Shown piece by piece: positions 1-7,883 of a stretch of DNA of 10,420 nt (position 1 is its first letter; the number at the start of each line of letters is the position of its first letter). The notes under the pieces are model-generated. The model ran no database searches. It had not been told where the DNA came from and was given only the letters and a program-made list of their open reading frames with translations. The stretch is from Myxococcales bacterium (GTDB lineage Bacteria; UBA10199; 2-02-FULL-44-16; JAAZCA01): positions 1 through 10,420 of the forward strand of contig JAAZCA010000037.1 of the NCBI GenBank assembly GCA_012513515.1, in the 5' to 3' direction. The translations under genes and the position numbers were made by a program.

Positions 1-688
1 CTCCGTAGATTCCTACCAGGACGATGAAGGGGAGGGGAACTATCCAGGCGGCGTCGCGTAGCGAGCTGAATACCTTTCGAAGCTCGAATTTTTGTCGTGT
101 CGTTTTTTGTTTGATGCTTACATATGTGCTAAATAGCGACAACAGAAGCACCAGGATTATTCCCGGCACGATTCCGGCGAGAAAAAGAGCATCTACGTTC
201 ACTTGGGAAATTATTGCAAAAAGTATCAGCGGGAGGCTGGGCGGAAAAAGAAGTCCCAAACTCCCTCCTGTAGTGAGCAGACCCAGGGAAAATTTTTCCG
301 AATATTTTTCGCTGATGAGGATTGGGTAGAGTAGGCCTCCCAGCGCGATTATAGTCACTCCCGATGCTCCAGTGAACGCCGTAAAAAAAGCACAGGCCAC
401 AAAGGATACGACGGCAAGCCCGCCAGGGATCCATCCGAAAAGGGCTCTGTAGAGGTTTACCATTCGCTCTGGAGACTTTGATTCTGCAAGAAGATAGCCC
501 GCGAAGGTAAACAGCGGAATCGCTATCAACATCGGCGCCGAAGCGAGACGATACATGTCTATTATTACTGCTTGGGGATCTATTCCTACGGCGGTGAATA
601 GGACGATAGCCAGGCCCCCTATTATTATGAACAGAGGAGCGCCGCATATGGCGCACAGAGCCAGTGCCAATATGTAGAGGGTGCTCAT
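1..688 (-). CDS. dctM: TRAP transporter large permease DctM, 3' end outside window
   Basis: This is the large membrane subunit of a TRAP transporter, which couples solute uptake to an ion gradient in the cytoplasmic membrane. The first 229 codons are present and the frame is open to the window edge. Family marks are an N-terminal hydrophobic helix (residues 4-24), the IPLFTFAGYLLAES motif at 57-70, a Gly/Ala-rich helix with FTGASG around 105-110, and TTGGSLGLLFPPSLP at 139-153, matching the GTLGxxIPPS-type motif of DctM. The ATG at 686-688 overlaps the dctQ stop as ATGA, so its translation is probably coupled to dctQ. Full DctM proteins are usually about 425-430 aa, so roughly half is missing, simply because the window ends. 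Confidence 0.93.
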   Translation of the reverse strand, partial: MSTLYILALALCAICGAPLFIIIGGLAIVLFTAVGIDPQAVIIDMYRLASAPMLIAIPLFTFAGYLLAESKSPERMVNLYRALFGWIPGGLAVVSFVACAFFTAFTGASGVTIIALGGLLYPILISEKYSEKFSLGLLTTGGSLGLLFPPSLPLILFAIISQVNVDALFLAGIVPGIILVLLLSLFSTYVSIKQKTTRQKFELRKVFSSLRDAAWIVPLPFIVLVGIYG

Positions 689-1215
689 TCGCGCCCCCTG
701 CCTGCGACGTGCTTGTCGCCGTATTTTCTGATCCTGTAGATGTCGAGCCCTATGCCTATGGCGTATTCGATCGCTATTATAAAGAATCCGAATGGTATCA
801 CGGCCTGTGCTATCCAGGTTGGAATGCCGATGAAGAGTTCAGAGCCTGCTGTCTTTTCTGATATAACAAAAGCGAATGAGGCATTTGTGAGTATTACAGA
901 GACAGCGCAGGAAAGCATGTCGAGCACTATTCTCAAAACGTTTCTGGAGGTGTGTGGCAAAAGTCTTGTGAGAGCATCTATCGATATGTGATGCCTGCTG
1001 CGAGTGGCTAGCATTGCGCCGAGAAATGCGATCCATAGCACCATGTGCCTGGATGCGATATCGGCCCAAGATATTCCGCTGTGAAATATGTTTCGCAAGA
1101 TGACCTGAAGAACGACGAAGGCCACCATGGAGAGCAATATCATGATAAGGAGCGCCCGCACTATCTTTGCGAACGACCTGTCTATGAATATGAAAAAATT
1201 CAAGAGATGCTGCAA
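685..1215 (-). CDS. dctQ: TRAP transporter small permease DctQ
   Basis: This is the small four-helix membrane subunit of the TRAP transporter, which pairs with DctM. The 176-aa product has hydrophobic segments at about 20-40, 52-71, 95-117 and 133-156. It also has the family's helix-2 pattern ISWADIASRHMVLWIAFLGA (48-67), followed by HHISID (75-80). The start is TTG at 1213-1215, chosen because GGAGG lies 4 bases upstream (1220-1224); the next in-frame Met falls inside the first helix. It begins 18 bases after the dctP stop and its own stop overlaps the dctM start. The rare start codon might tune its level, but that is inference. Confidence 0.9.
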   Translation of the reverse strand: MQHLLNFFIFIDRSFAKIVRALLIMILLSMVAFVVLQVILRNIFHSGISWADIASRHMVLWIAFLGAMLATRSRHHISIDALTRLLPHTSRNVLRIVLDMLSCAVSVILTNASFAFVISEKTAGSELFIGIPTWIAQAVIPFGFFIIAIEYAIGIGLDIYRIRKYGDKHVAGRGRE

Positions 1216-1233
1216 AATGCCTCCGAAAAGGGG

Positions 1234-2232
1234 TTATTTGCTCGATGAACGGTGGCTTTCCACAGCCGATATCGCTTCGTTTAACAATTCTCTGCTGTAT
1301 AGCTTGCCGACGAGTGAATCCCAGACTTTTCTGCATGTGGATGTGATTCTTTCCCGTTCATCATCCTGGACTTTCACCTGCGTGAGGCCGGACTCGAGGA
1401 GGGTCTGGTATGATTTTTCATTTTCCGATCTCGTCCTTTCGACCAACTGCTTGGAATATTTCTCTGCGGTCTCCTTGAGGATTTCCTGATCCTTGGGCGA
1501 TATCATCTGCATTGCCTTCTTGGTTATCAGGATGCCGCCGGTCGAATCGGAGAGCTTAAGGTCGGTTATGTACTTGGTTTGAGTGAACCACTGCAGTGCG
1601 ATGGCCCCAAGAGGAGGCGTATATACCGCATCGATGAGATGTGTCTGGAGCGATGTTCTCACGTCCGTGAGTGGGAGCGGAATAGGAACTATTTTAAATT
1701 CCCTGTACATCGCTTCGACGAGAGGATCTCCCTCCCAGGCCCACATCTTCTTTCCATCCATATCGGAAGGAGAGGCGATCGGACTGTTGGAAAATATGTA
1801 CACAAATCCGGTTTCAGCCCATCCGAGGAGTACAAAACCTTTTTTATCGAATCCCAATTTCAATCTCGGCTGAAGCGCTTTGGCCAGGGCGTCCGCTTCA
1901 GCGTAATTCGATACCAGCGTTGGGAGTTCCAGAACACGGACCTCCGGATTTATTATCCCAAGGCCAAGGCCGGTGAATCCGGCAGCATGAACCTGGCCTA
2001 TGTTCATCTTTCGTATGACGTCCTTTTCATCACCGAGAACTCCGCCAGCATATATTTTTATTGAAACTCTTCCGGATGTTTTCTGCGAGAGCTCTTCGTT
2101 CCATGCGGCCATGACTTTGTGCCAAGTAGTTCCTTCCGGGGCCAGAATGGCGATTTTGATTTCAAGGGCGTCAGCGGAAGTTCCAAAAAACAAAACGGCC
2201 GCCATCAGGACAAGAAAGGCTGTTTTCTTCAT
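1234..2232 (-). CDS. dctP: TRAP transporter periplasmic solute-binding protein, DctP family
   Basis: This is the periplasmic solute receptor that delivers ligand to the DctQM permease. The 332-aa length is typical. A signal peptide is visible (MKK, hydrophobic core to about 18, likely cleavage after ADA at 20-22). It lacks a lipobox, so the mature protein should be soluble. DctP-type segments include FxGGVLGDEKD-like sequence near 61-71, the LELPTLV stretch (101-107), and a core region from 158 to 207 ending in LIDAVYTPP. In classical organic-acid receptors that core carries a conserved Arg (K-I-R-V) that grips the ligand carboxylate; here the equivalent stretch reads KKMWAWEGDP (161-170), with Trp164 where Arg is expected. 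Its ATG overlaps the tatT stop (TGATG). The substrate cannot be named from sequence, and a simple C4-dicarboxylate is not supported. Confidence 0.92.
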   Translation of the reverse strand: MKKTAFLVLMAAVLFFGTSADALEIKIAILAPEGTTWHKVMAAWNEELSQKTSGRVSIKIYAGGVLGDEKDVIRKMNIGQVHAAGFTGLGLGIINPEVRVLELPTLVSNYAEADALAKALQPRLKLGFDKKGFVLLGWAETGFVYIFSNSPIASPSDMDGKKMWAWEGDPLVEAMYREFKIVPIPLPLTDVRTSLQTHLIDAVYTPPLGAIALQWFTQTKYITDLKLSDSTGGILITKKAMQMISPKDQEILKETAEKYSKQLVERTRSENEKSYQTLLESGLTQVKVQDDERERITSTCRKVWDSLVGKLYSRELLNEAISAVESHRSSSK

Positions 2233-3146
2233 CAGAATACCTCCTCTTTCATTTCCAGAAGTCTTTTGGCGCGAATTTTGGCTAAGGCGTTGGAGAGCTG
2301 CTGTCCATCCTGCGGTTTTACATCGGAAAATATGACGTCATTTAGTGTATCTTCAAAGAGTTTTTTATCTTGAATCCGCCTTGCGTAGTACGTCGCGTAC
2401 ATGACTTTTGTCATCAGGTTTGACGGGGAGATCTCCATTGCGCGGATGAACTCGGATTTTGCCAGTTCGGGCTCCCCTCCAAGCATTTCGGGCCTCGATG
2501 CGGCTATCGTGCCGAGTATCGCGTGTGCGGAGCCGAAATAGAAATTTTCATTCAGCTCTATAACTCTCCTGACCATCGCCTCAATTCTTGGCAGATCGAC
2601 GATGGCAGAGGGGTCATCGATGTTCAAATTAAGCCAATTTGCCCAATTGAATGAGGTCCAAAAAAGGGCATCGACGTCATTTTTCCCCATTTTTTTAACT
2701 TCCTTTTCAAAAAGGGAAACATGCGATTTAAAAGCTTTTTTCATCGATTTGTTCTTGATCAGAGCTGCTATTCCGTATTCCTTTCCACGCCTGTAGAATA
2801 ACTCCGCATCGGAGAGGAGCGACTTTTTTTCGGGGCTTCCGTTTTTTGCGGAGAGCATGTCGTTTTCGATGAAGCCGAATGCGTATTGACCATATGCCTT
2901 CGAAAGCAGCGTCAGGGCGGTGGAATTTTTCTTGTTTCCGTACCGAAGAACCTCGAGCGTTTTTATGAGGGCTGGAGAGGCGCTGCGCGCGAATTCCACA
3001 CTGGTTTCGGATTCCATCGATATCATACCGGAGCTTCCGATGTCGGCGACGACGCCCGTGGCGATATGTTTCGGGCTGCAGGCAGAAATAGATATCAGCG
3101 CGATTAGTGTTGAAAGAAGAAAAATGGTTTTGCCGCGTATCTTCAT
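2232..3146 (-). CDS. tatT: TatT-type TPR lipoprotein of a TRAP transporter (TPAT)
   Basis: This is a helical TPR-like lipoprotein of the TatT family, the accessory component that defines TPAT transporters. The family was described for the Treponema pallidum pair Tp0956/Tp0957, where the TPR protein associates with the DctP-like receptor. The product from this start is 304 aa. It has a lipoprotein signal peptide with lipobox ISAC, Cys23 being the lipidated residue. Recognisable TatT sequence includes RRGKEYGIAAL (119-129), a Trp-containing FWTSFNWANWL (162-172), and HAILGTIAASRPEMLGGEPE (208-227). The ATG at 3144-3146 was chosen because it gives a clean signal peptide. A TTG at 3176 in the same frame would add 10 residues but has a weak ribosome site. 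AGGAG sits 14-15 bases upstream of the ATG, a long spacing. The 93-base gap to the DUF116 stop contains a possible promoter (TTGCGT at 3211-3216, GATATT at 3188-3193, spacer 17). Confidence 0.88.
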   Translation of the reverse strand: MKIRGKTIFLLSTLIALISISACSPKHIATGVVADIGSSGMISMESETSVEFARSASPALIKTLEVLRYGNKKNSTALTLLSKAYGQYAFGFIENDMLSAKNGSPEKKSLLSDAELFYRRGKEYGIAALIKNKSMKKAFKSHVSLFEKEVKKMGKNDVDALFWTSFNWANWLNLNIDDPSAIVDLPRIEAMVRRVIELNENFYFGSAHAILGTIAASRPEMLGGEPELAKSEFIRAMEISPSNLMTKVMYATYYARRIQDKKLFEDTLNDVIFSDVKPQDGQQLSNALAKIRAKRLLEMKEEVF

Positions 3147-3239
3147 AATATAAGTCCGGTCTCCTAGCAGTTCCAAAATCTTAAATCAATATCGGTTACA
3201 CGATGCTTTGACGCAATGCATATACTTGAAACGATGGGA

Positions 3240-4073
3240 TTATAGCCATTTCAACTCTTCGGATCTTTCCTCCTCTTGCGAGGGAGGGCCGACGTAAAAC
3301 TCAATGGCGTCGATCAACTCTTTTATTTCTATAACCGTGTTCTGGCATGGGCCGTCAGGGCGCTTGTTTGGGATTCCTATGAGAGAAATTTTTCTACCCA
3401 CGTCTCGTATCCCGCTTACGAGGTCGCGTTCGCATGCGACGCCGATGACCGCTGTCGGTCTAGACTCCTTTATCTTCCTGCGAGCGAGTTCCCCTCCCGA
3501 AACGACGTGAATTTCAATGGGATATCTTTCCTTTAGAGAAGTGATCTCCTTGATCTGCTCCTTGGTGAGGCACCTAGGAAGGAGAATTAAAAGTTTTTCA
3601 TCCGATTCATGCCTTTTCGTAGCGCGAGACATCTCATTGTATGATTTCACAAATGAGTTTCCGAGCCTGTCTTTGGAGATCCCTAAAAATTTGGAAATTT
3701 TGAACGATCCTTCAAATACTATGTCGAACAGGTATTTCAGAGGGTTTGACAAGAATAGAAAGTTTTTTCCTGTTACGGCAGTCAGAATTATTTGGGTCAT
3801 CCATACGATTGTCATCAGGATGACGATTGTGACGATTGTCCATGCGACAAGCGGAAGGAAGCTGTGCCAGCTCGCAAGCCTTGGGGATATCATGTAGGTG
3901 AATCCGATGATCAAGAGGTCAAGCAGCAGAACCACAAAGCTTCCGATGGCGAGAAAGAGAGATTTCCCCTCGGAGGTATCCTCTCTTTTTTCTCCTTTCC
4001 AGCCTTCCCATTCTTCGCCGAGATTTCTAGTCTGAACTTTTCCCTCTTCTATTTTCTTTGCATCCATGACCAT
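3240..4073 (-). CDS. DUF116-family membrane protein lacking the usual extra cysteines
   Basis: This 277-aa protein has a charged N-terminus, two membrane segments (about 38-61 and 73-100) and a C-terminal DUF116 domain from about 158. DUF116 is recognised from LLILLPRCLT (161-170), VVSGGELARR (190-199), PTAVIGVACERDLVSGI (206-222), and GIPNKRPDGPCQNT (233-246). As I recall the family, Cys168 is normally followed by a C-x-x-C-rich insertion that looks like a metal or Fe-S site. Here LPRCL runs straight into the helix before the VVSGG strand, leaving only Cys168, Cys214 and Cys243. The function of DUF116 is unknown to me. It is transcribed toward the TRAP operon and diverges from nrdJ. A second in-frame Met at residue 3 is an equally plausible start. 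Confidence 0.82.
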   Translation of the reverse strand: MVMDAKKIEEGKVQTRNLGEEWEGWKGEKREDTSEGKSLFLAIGSFVVLLLDLLIIGFTYMISPRLASWHSFLPLVAWTIVTIVILMTIVWMTQIILTAVTGKNFLFLSNPLKYLFDIVFEGSFKISKFLGISKDRLGNSFVKSYNEMSRATKRHESDEKLLILLPRCLTKEQIKEITSLKERYPIEIHVVSGGELARRKIKESRPTAVIGVACERDLVSGIRDVGRKISLIGIPNKRPDGPCQNTVIEIKELIDAIEFYVGPPSQEEERSEELKWL

Positions 4074-4321
4074 TTTGATTTTTGCTTTCCTAAGGGTTCA
4101 TTAATAAAAAATTTTTTTAGTTAAAAAGATTAGATGCTTGATAAACCAGCTTTTGACGGCGTCGTTACGCGCATTTGCTGTATTGACGAGGATTTTACGC
4201 GCCTGTCACTTCTTCGAAGCATTCCTGATTTCCAAGATGCCTCGGTCGGGGAAAACTCTATATCGGCAATTTATATGAGGAAGCAAGGCAAAAGCAAAAA
4301 AACAGCTTTTTTAGTTTGACT
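4074..4321. other. Divergent intergenic region, AT-rich upstream part
   Basis: This is the DUF116-proximal half of the 481-base region between the divergent DUF116 and nrdJ genes. It holds a strongly AT-rich stretch at 4100-4132 with an A6T7 tract (4106-4118), which may be a bent or easily melted segment or the promoter zone of the DUF116 gene. No clear -35/-10 pair is seen for that gene. An open frame of 61 codons (4134-4319) has no ribosome site and no recognisable family, so it is not called. A TTGACT hexamer at 4316-4321 lies immediately before the first NrdR box and could be the -35 of the nrdJ promoter. Confidence 0.4.
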
Positions 4322-4337
4322 CCACTATATGTTGTGG
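4322..4337 (+). promoter_or_regulatory. NrdR box 1 upstream of nrdJ
   Basis: CCACTATATGTTGTGG matches the NrdR-box consensus (acaCwAtATaTwGtgt) at 13 of 16 positions, including the central C-A-T-G core symmetry. NrdR is the ATP/dATP-sensing repressor of ribonucleotide reductase genes. The box lies directly after a TTGACT hexamer, as expected for an operator overlapping a promoter. Confidence 0.85.
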
Positions 4338-4354
4338 TTATTTCTCTTTATACA

Positions 4355-4370
4355 ACACTAGATATTGTGG
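4355..4370 (+). promoter_or_regulatory. NrdR box 2 upstream of nrdJ
   Basis: ACACTAGATATTGTGG matches the NrdR consensus at 14 of 16 positions. It starts 33 bases after box 1, about three helical turns, so both boxes face the same side of the DNA. Tandem boxes with this kind of spacing are the usual NrdR arrangement. TATACA (4349-4354) lies between the boxes and may be a -10 element. The right end of the box overlaps a DnaA box. Confidence 0.88.
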
Positions 4371-4374
4371 ATAA
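4366..4374 (-). promoter_or_regulatory. DnaA box, overlapping NrdR box 2
   Basis: The plus strand reads TGTGGATAA, the exact complement of the consensus DnaA box TTATCCACA. Five bases (4366-4370) are shared with NrdR box 2, so NrdR and DnaA would be expected to compete here. Confidence 0.7.
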
Positions 4375-4387
4375 AGACGGGGAAAAT

Positions 4388-4396
4388 TGTGGATAA
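4388..4396 (-). promoter_or_regulatory. DnaA box
   Basis: This is a second exact TGTGGATAA, in the same orientation as the first. It starts 22 bases after the first, about two helical turns. Confidence 0.7.
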
Positions 4397-4441
4397 GTTT
4401 GGTAACGTACGGAATTTATTGAATTCTTTTCTAATAAGTTG

Positions 4442-4450
4442 TTATCCACA
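4442..4450 (+). promoter_or_regulatory. DnaA box
   Basis: This is an exact TTATCCACA, in the opposite orientation to the two boxes upstream. It lies about 105 bases before the nrdJ start. Three perfect boxes within 85 bases is well above chance. Confidence 0.7.
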
Positions 4451-4498
4451 GCCGTTTTCATTAAAACTGCCTTTTCAACGTCCTACAAATAGGATTAT

Positions 4499-4532
4499 GC
4501 GACAGTGCTTTTGTCGCCCGAGGTCGGGTCGC
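4499..4532 (+). promoter_or_regulatory. Paired hairpins in the nrdJ leader
   Basis: GCGACA (4499-4504) pairs perfectly with TGTCGC (4512-4517) over a 7-base loop. CCCG (4517-4520) pairs with CGGG (4525-4528). GTCGC occurs twice (4513-4517 and 4528-4532), so GCGAC could pair with either copy. The structure ends 13 bases before the nrdJ Shine-Dalgarno sequence. No T tract follows, so it is not a simple terminator. No B12-box-like element of a cobalamin riboswitch was seen. Confidence 0.4.
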
Positions 4533-4554
4533 TTCGGATTTTCAGGGAGGATAG

Positions 4555-7500
4555 ATGGTTATTAAGGCTGCTGAGAAAATTACCAAACACGCTAAAAAGG
4601 GAAAAGTTTTGAAGGTAGCGAAAAGCGGGGTTTCCCTCTCCAGGCGCTTCACAAGAAGTGGTGTAAATCCTCTTGAAGAGTTGAAGTACGACAAGCGCGA
4701 CAGCCTCATCACGAATCCCGATGGTTCAATTGTCTTCAGAATGGAGGATGTACAGGTCCCTGAAGGGTGGTCCCAGCTTGCTACCGACATCCTCGTTTCA
4801 AAATATTTTCGCAAGAGGGGCGTCCCAGTGGGTGGGTGCGAGAAATCCGCGGCTCAGGTCGTTGGCAGAATAACGAGTACTATACGCGATGCGGGAGAGC
4901 GTATTGGAAAATATTTCGCTTCAAAAGAGGATGCCGATATTTTCGAGGCCGAGCTCTCGTATATGCTGATAAACCAGGTCGGCGCCTTCAACTCGCCGGT
5001 ATGGTTCAACTGCGGGCTCTATCACGCCTATGGCATCGAGGGGAGCGGGGGGAACTGGTTTTGGAATCATGAGACGAAGGAGTATGAGCTTACGAAAAAT
5101 TCCTACGCCAGCCCGCAATGTTCGGCGTGCTTCATACAATCAGTTGAAGACGATCTCATGTCCATCTTCGAGCTGTCAAAAAATGAGGCGAAGCTTTTCA
5201 AATTTGGCTCAGGAACCGGGACCAATTTTTCCAGTTTGAGATCGAAATATGAAAAACTTTCAGGTGGCGGCACAAGTTCCGGTCTGATGAGTTTTCTCGA
5301 GGTACTGGATCGCGGCGCTGGCGCGACGAAGTCGGGAGGCACGACTAGACGCGCTGCAAAGATGGTCATCCTTGACGCGGACCACCCCGAAATTATCGAT
5401 TTCATAGAGTGGAAGAAGAAGGAGGAAAAGAAGGTCGCGGCTCTAATCGAGGCGGGATATTCCTCCGATTTCAACGGAGAGGCCTACAAGACCGTATCCG
5501 GCCAGAATTCCAACAACTCCGTGCGCGTAACCGACGATTTCATGTATGCCTTTCTCAACGACGACAAATGGCAGACAAAGTTGCGTACCACTGGCGAAAT
5601 ACTCGAGGGATACTCAGCACGCGATCTTATGAGAAAAATATCGGATGCCACGTGGAGTTGCGCCGATCCGGGGCTCCAGTTTGATACCACGATCAACAAG
5701 TGGCACACGTGCAAAAATTCGGGGCGCATCAATGCGTCGAACCCCTGCAGCGAGTATATGTTTATCGATGACAGCGCATGCAACCTGGCTTCCATAAATC
5801 TTATGAAGTTTTACGATGAAGCTACAGGCACATTCGACGCCGATGGCTTCATGCACGCCTGCAGGATATTCATCATAGCGCAGGACATCCTCGTCGATTT
5901 TGCGTCATACCCGACGCTTCCAATTGCGAAGAATAGCCACAAGTTTAGGCCTCTTGGGCTCGGTTACGCCAACCTCGGAACTTTGCTGATGGTAAATGGA
6001 ATGCCCTACGATTCCGACGAGGGACGAGCCCTTTGCGCCGCTATTACCTCAATAATGACCGGCACTGCGTATCTGACTTCCGCCGAACTCGCATCGCAGA
6101 TAGGTGCTTTTGAAGAATACGCCAAGAATCGCGAGTCGATGCTGGAAGTGATAAGGATGCACAGGGACTACTCATACGAAATTCCTTCCGACAACCTGAC
6201 CTCTTCCGTTGCAAAGCATGCAAGGGAAATTTGGGACAGAGCCTTGGCGGAAGGTGAGCGCTTCGGTTACAGAAATGCCCAGGTAACCGTGCTCGCTCCC
6301 ACAGGCACCATCGGCCTTCTGATGGATTGCGATACCACAGGAATAGAGCCTGACTTCTCGCTGGTGAAGTTCAAAAAGCTGGCTGGCGGCGGATATTTCA
6401 AAATCGTCAACAGCTCTGTTGCGATGGTGCTTAGAAAGCTCGGCTACACGCAGGGACAGATCAACGATATCATTGCCTACGTCATGGGGAGCAATTCCCT
6501 CAACGCGGCGCCGCACATAAATGAGCATAGTTTGCGAGACAAGGGATTTTCAGACGAGGATATCGCCAGAATAAACAAAACGCTTCCGGGAGTTTTCGAT
6601 ATTACGTTTGCGTTCAATTCCCATGTTCTAGGTAAGGAATCGATGGCTCGCTTCGGCATTACTGAAGATCAGTACACGGCGCCGGGGTTCAACCTCCTGA
6701 AGGCTATAGGTTACTCTGATGAGCAGATAGATGAAGCCAGCAAGCACATATGCGGTCACATGACAATAGAGGGCGCGCCTCATGTGAAGGATCATCACCT
6801 TCCGGTTTTTGACTGCGCGAGCAAGTGCGGCAAAGATGGAAAGAGATATCTCGCTCCGATGGCGCACATCAGAATGATGGCTGCCGCACAAAAATTTATA
6901 TCCGGAGCGATATCGAAGACGATAAATCTTCCTAATGAATGCACGGTTGAAGAGATAGAGAAGCTCTATCTCGAGTCCTGGAGAAAGGGCCTAAAGGCAG
7001 TTGCTCTGTATCGCGACGGGTCGAAGCATGCGCAGCCTTTAAACACTGTCAAAGATAGGGAGAAGAAAGAAGCTGCGGTCGTCGAAAGCGTGGATGGGAT
7101 GGCGTCAGCCCAGGAGTTTCCGAAGCCCAGGCGCCGCCGTCTTCCGAAGAAAAGGAGAGGGTTCACTCAAGAGGCTCGCATCGGCGGACAAAAAGTTTAC
7201 CTGAGGACGGGCGAATACGAAGACGGAACGCTCGGCGAGCTCTTCGTCGATATGCACAAGGAGGGGGCCGCTTTCAGGAGCATGATGAACTGTTTTGCTA
7301 TAGCTATCTCCCTCGGGCTTCAGTACGGTGTTCCGCTCGAGGAGTACGTCGATTGTTTTACATTTACGAGATTTGAGCCGCAGGGCGTCGTCGATCATCC
7401 GAATATAAAGATGGCCACCTCGGTAATCGATTACGCATTTCGTCTCCTTGGGATGGAATATCTTGGACGCACTGACTTCGTACAGGTAAAGCCTACAAGG

Positions 7501-7863
7501 GATGAGGATGTAAAAAGGGAGATCGAAAGCAGCACGGCGATCGAGATGACGAAAGAGCAGGAGCAAAAGTCCAAGGCATCCAAAAAGGATGACGATAGCG
7601 GATTGTCCAAAATCGCCAAGGTTGTCACAGCCAAAGCCGCAGCGGCGCAGGATGGTTTGCAGGTGGCGGCATCGACCAGCAGCGTCGTCGTTAATCTTTC
7701 CACGAGGCAAGGTGTGTCCAAAAACGCGGCTTCCAGCGCCAATGCGCAGCTCTCCGGCATCATGCGCGATGCTCCCTTCTGCGACCAGTGCGGTCACGTA
7801 ACTGTAAGGAATGGGGCTTGCTACAAGTGTCTCAATTGTGGAAATTCGATGGGCTGTTCCTGA
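4555..7863 (+). CDS. nrdJ: Adenosylcobalamin-dependent (class II) ribonucleotide reductase
   Basis: It reduces ribonucleotides to deoxyribonucleotides in the cytoplasm, using adenosylcobalamin to generate the thiyl radical, and needs neither oxygen nor a second subunit. The product is 1102 aa. NPCSE at 396-400 supplies the radical Cys398 with Asn396 and Glu400. Cys409 ([11 protein letters not shown]) and an N-terminal Cys from SPQCSACF (Cys189 or Cys192) would form the redox pair. [10 protein letters not shown] and the PTGTIG nucleotide-binding loop (582-587) are present. After a basic linker ([12 protein letters not shown], about 858-869) comes a TSCPD domain (about 869-968), then a Lys/Ala/Ser-rich linker. 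The tail has six cysteines (1076, 1079, 1089, 1092, 1095, 1101), presumably a zinc ribbon and/or shuttle cysteines for re-reduction. No N-terminal ATP-cone is obvious. The ATG at 4555 has AGGGAGG 4 bases upstream. NrdR and DnaA boxes precede the gene. Confidence 0.97.
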   Translation: MVIKAAEKITKHAKKGKVLKVAKSGVSLSRRFTRSGVNPLEELKYDKRDSLITNPDGSIVFRMEDVQVPEGWSQLATDILVSKYFRKRGVPVGGCEKSAAQVVGRITSTIRDAGERIGKYFASKEDADIFEAELSYMLINQVGAFNSPVWFNCGLYHAYGIEGSGGNWFWNHETKEYELTKNSYASPQCSACFIQSVEDDLMSIFELSKNEAKLFKFGSGTGTNFSSLRSKYEKLSGGGTSSGLMSFLEVLDRGAGATKSGGTTRRAAKMVILDADHPEIIDFIEWKKKEEKKVAALIEAGYSSDFNGEAYKTVSGQNSNNSVRVTDDFMYAFLNDDKWQTKLRTTGEILEGYSARDLMRKISDATWSCADPGLQFDTTINKWHTCKNSGRINASNPCSEYMFIDDSACNLASINLMKFYDEATGTFDADGFMHACRIFIIAQDILVDFASYPTLPIAKNSHKFRPLGLGYANLGTLLMVNGMPYDSDEGRALCAAITSIMTGTAYLTSAELASQIGAFEEYAKNRESMLEVIRMHRDYSYEIPSDNLTSSVAKHAREIWDRALAEGERFGYRNAQVTVLAPTGTIGLLMDCDTTGIEPDFSLVKFKKLAGGGYFKIVNSSVAMVLRKLGYTQGQINDIIAYVMGSNSLNAAPHINEHSLRDKGFSDEDIARINKTLPGVFDITFAFNSHVLGKESMARFGITEDQYTAPGFNLLKAIGYSDEQIDEASKHICGHMTIEGAPHVKDHHLPVFDCASKCGKDGKRYLAPMAHIRMMAAAQKFISGAISKTINLPNECTVEEIEKLYLESWRKGLKAVALYRDGSKHAQPLNTVKDREKKEAAVVESVDGMASAQEFPKPRRRRLPKKRRGFTQEARIGGQKVYLRTGEYEDGTLGELFVDMHKEGAAFRSMMNCFAIAISLGLQYGVPLEEYVDCFTFTRFEPQGVVDHPNIKMATSVIDYAFRLLGMEYLGRTDFVQVKPTRDEDVKREIESSTAIEMTKEQEQKSKASKKDDDSGLSKIAKVVTAKAAAAQDGLQVAASTSSVVVNLSTRQGVSKNAASSANAQLSGIMRDAPFCDQCGHVTVRNGACYKCLNCGNSMGCS

Positions 7864-7883
7864 GTTCGATTTTTGGAGATAAG

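Noticed and set aside
129-656. 175-codon minus-strand open frame inside dctM
   Set aside because: It is out of frame with the clear DctM coding sequence and has a composition typical of a shadow frame.
4134-4319. 61-codon open frame in the nrdJ/DUF116 intergenic region
   Set aside because: It has no ribosome site before the ATG, no recognisable family, an odd composition, and lies in a region better explained as regulatory.
4100-4450. Chromosomal replication origin (AT-rich stretch plus three DnaA boxes)
   Set aside because: Not called as an origin because the neighbours are not dnaA, dnaN, gidA or rpmH and there are only three boxes placed over an nrd promoter. Left open as an alternative in the findings.
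4322-4554. Cobalamin riboswitch ahead of the B12-dependent reductase
   Set aside because: No B12-box-like conserved core was seen; the leader is short and is occupied by operator sites and small hairpins.
7788-7883. N-terminal extension of ThyX beginning inside nrdJ
   Set aside because: The extra 32 residues read the nrdJ zinc-tail region in another frame; the ATG at 7884 has a proper ribosome site and family-length product.
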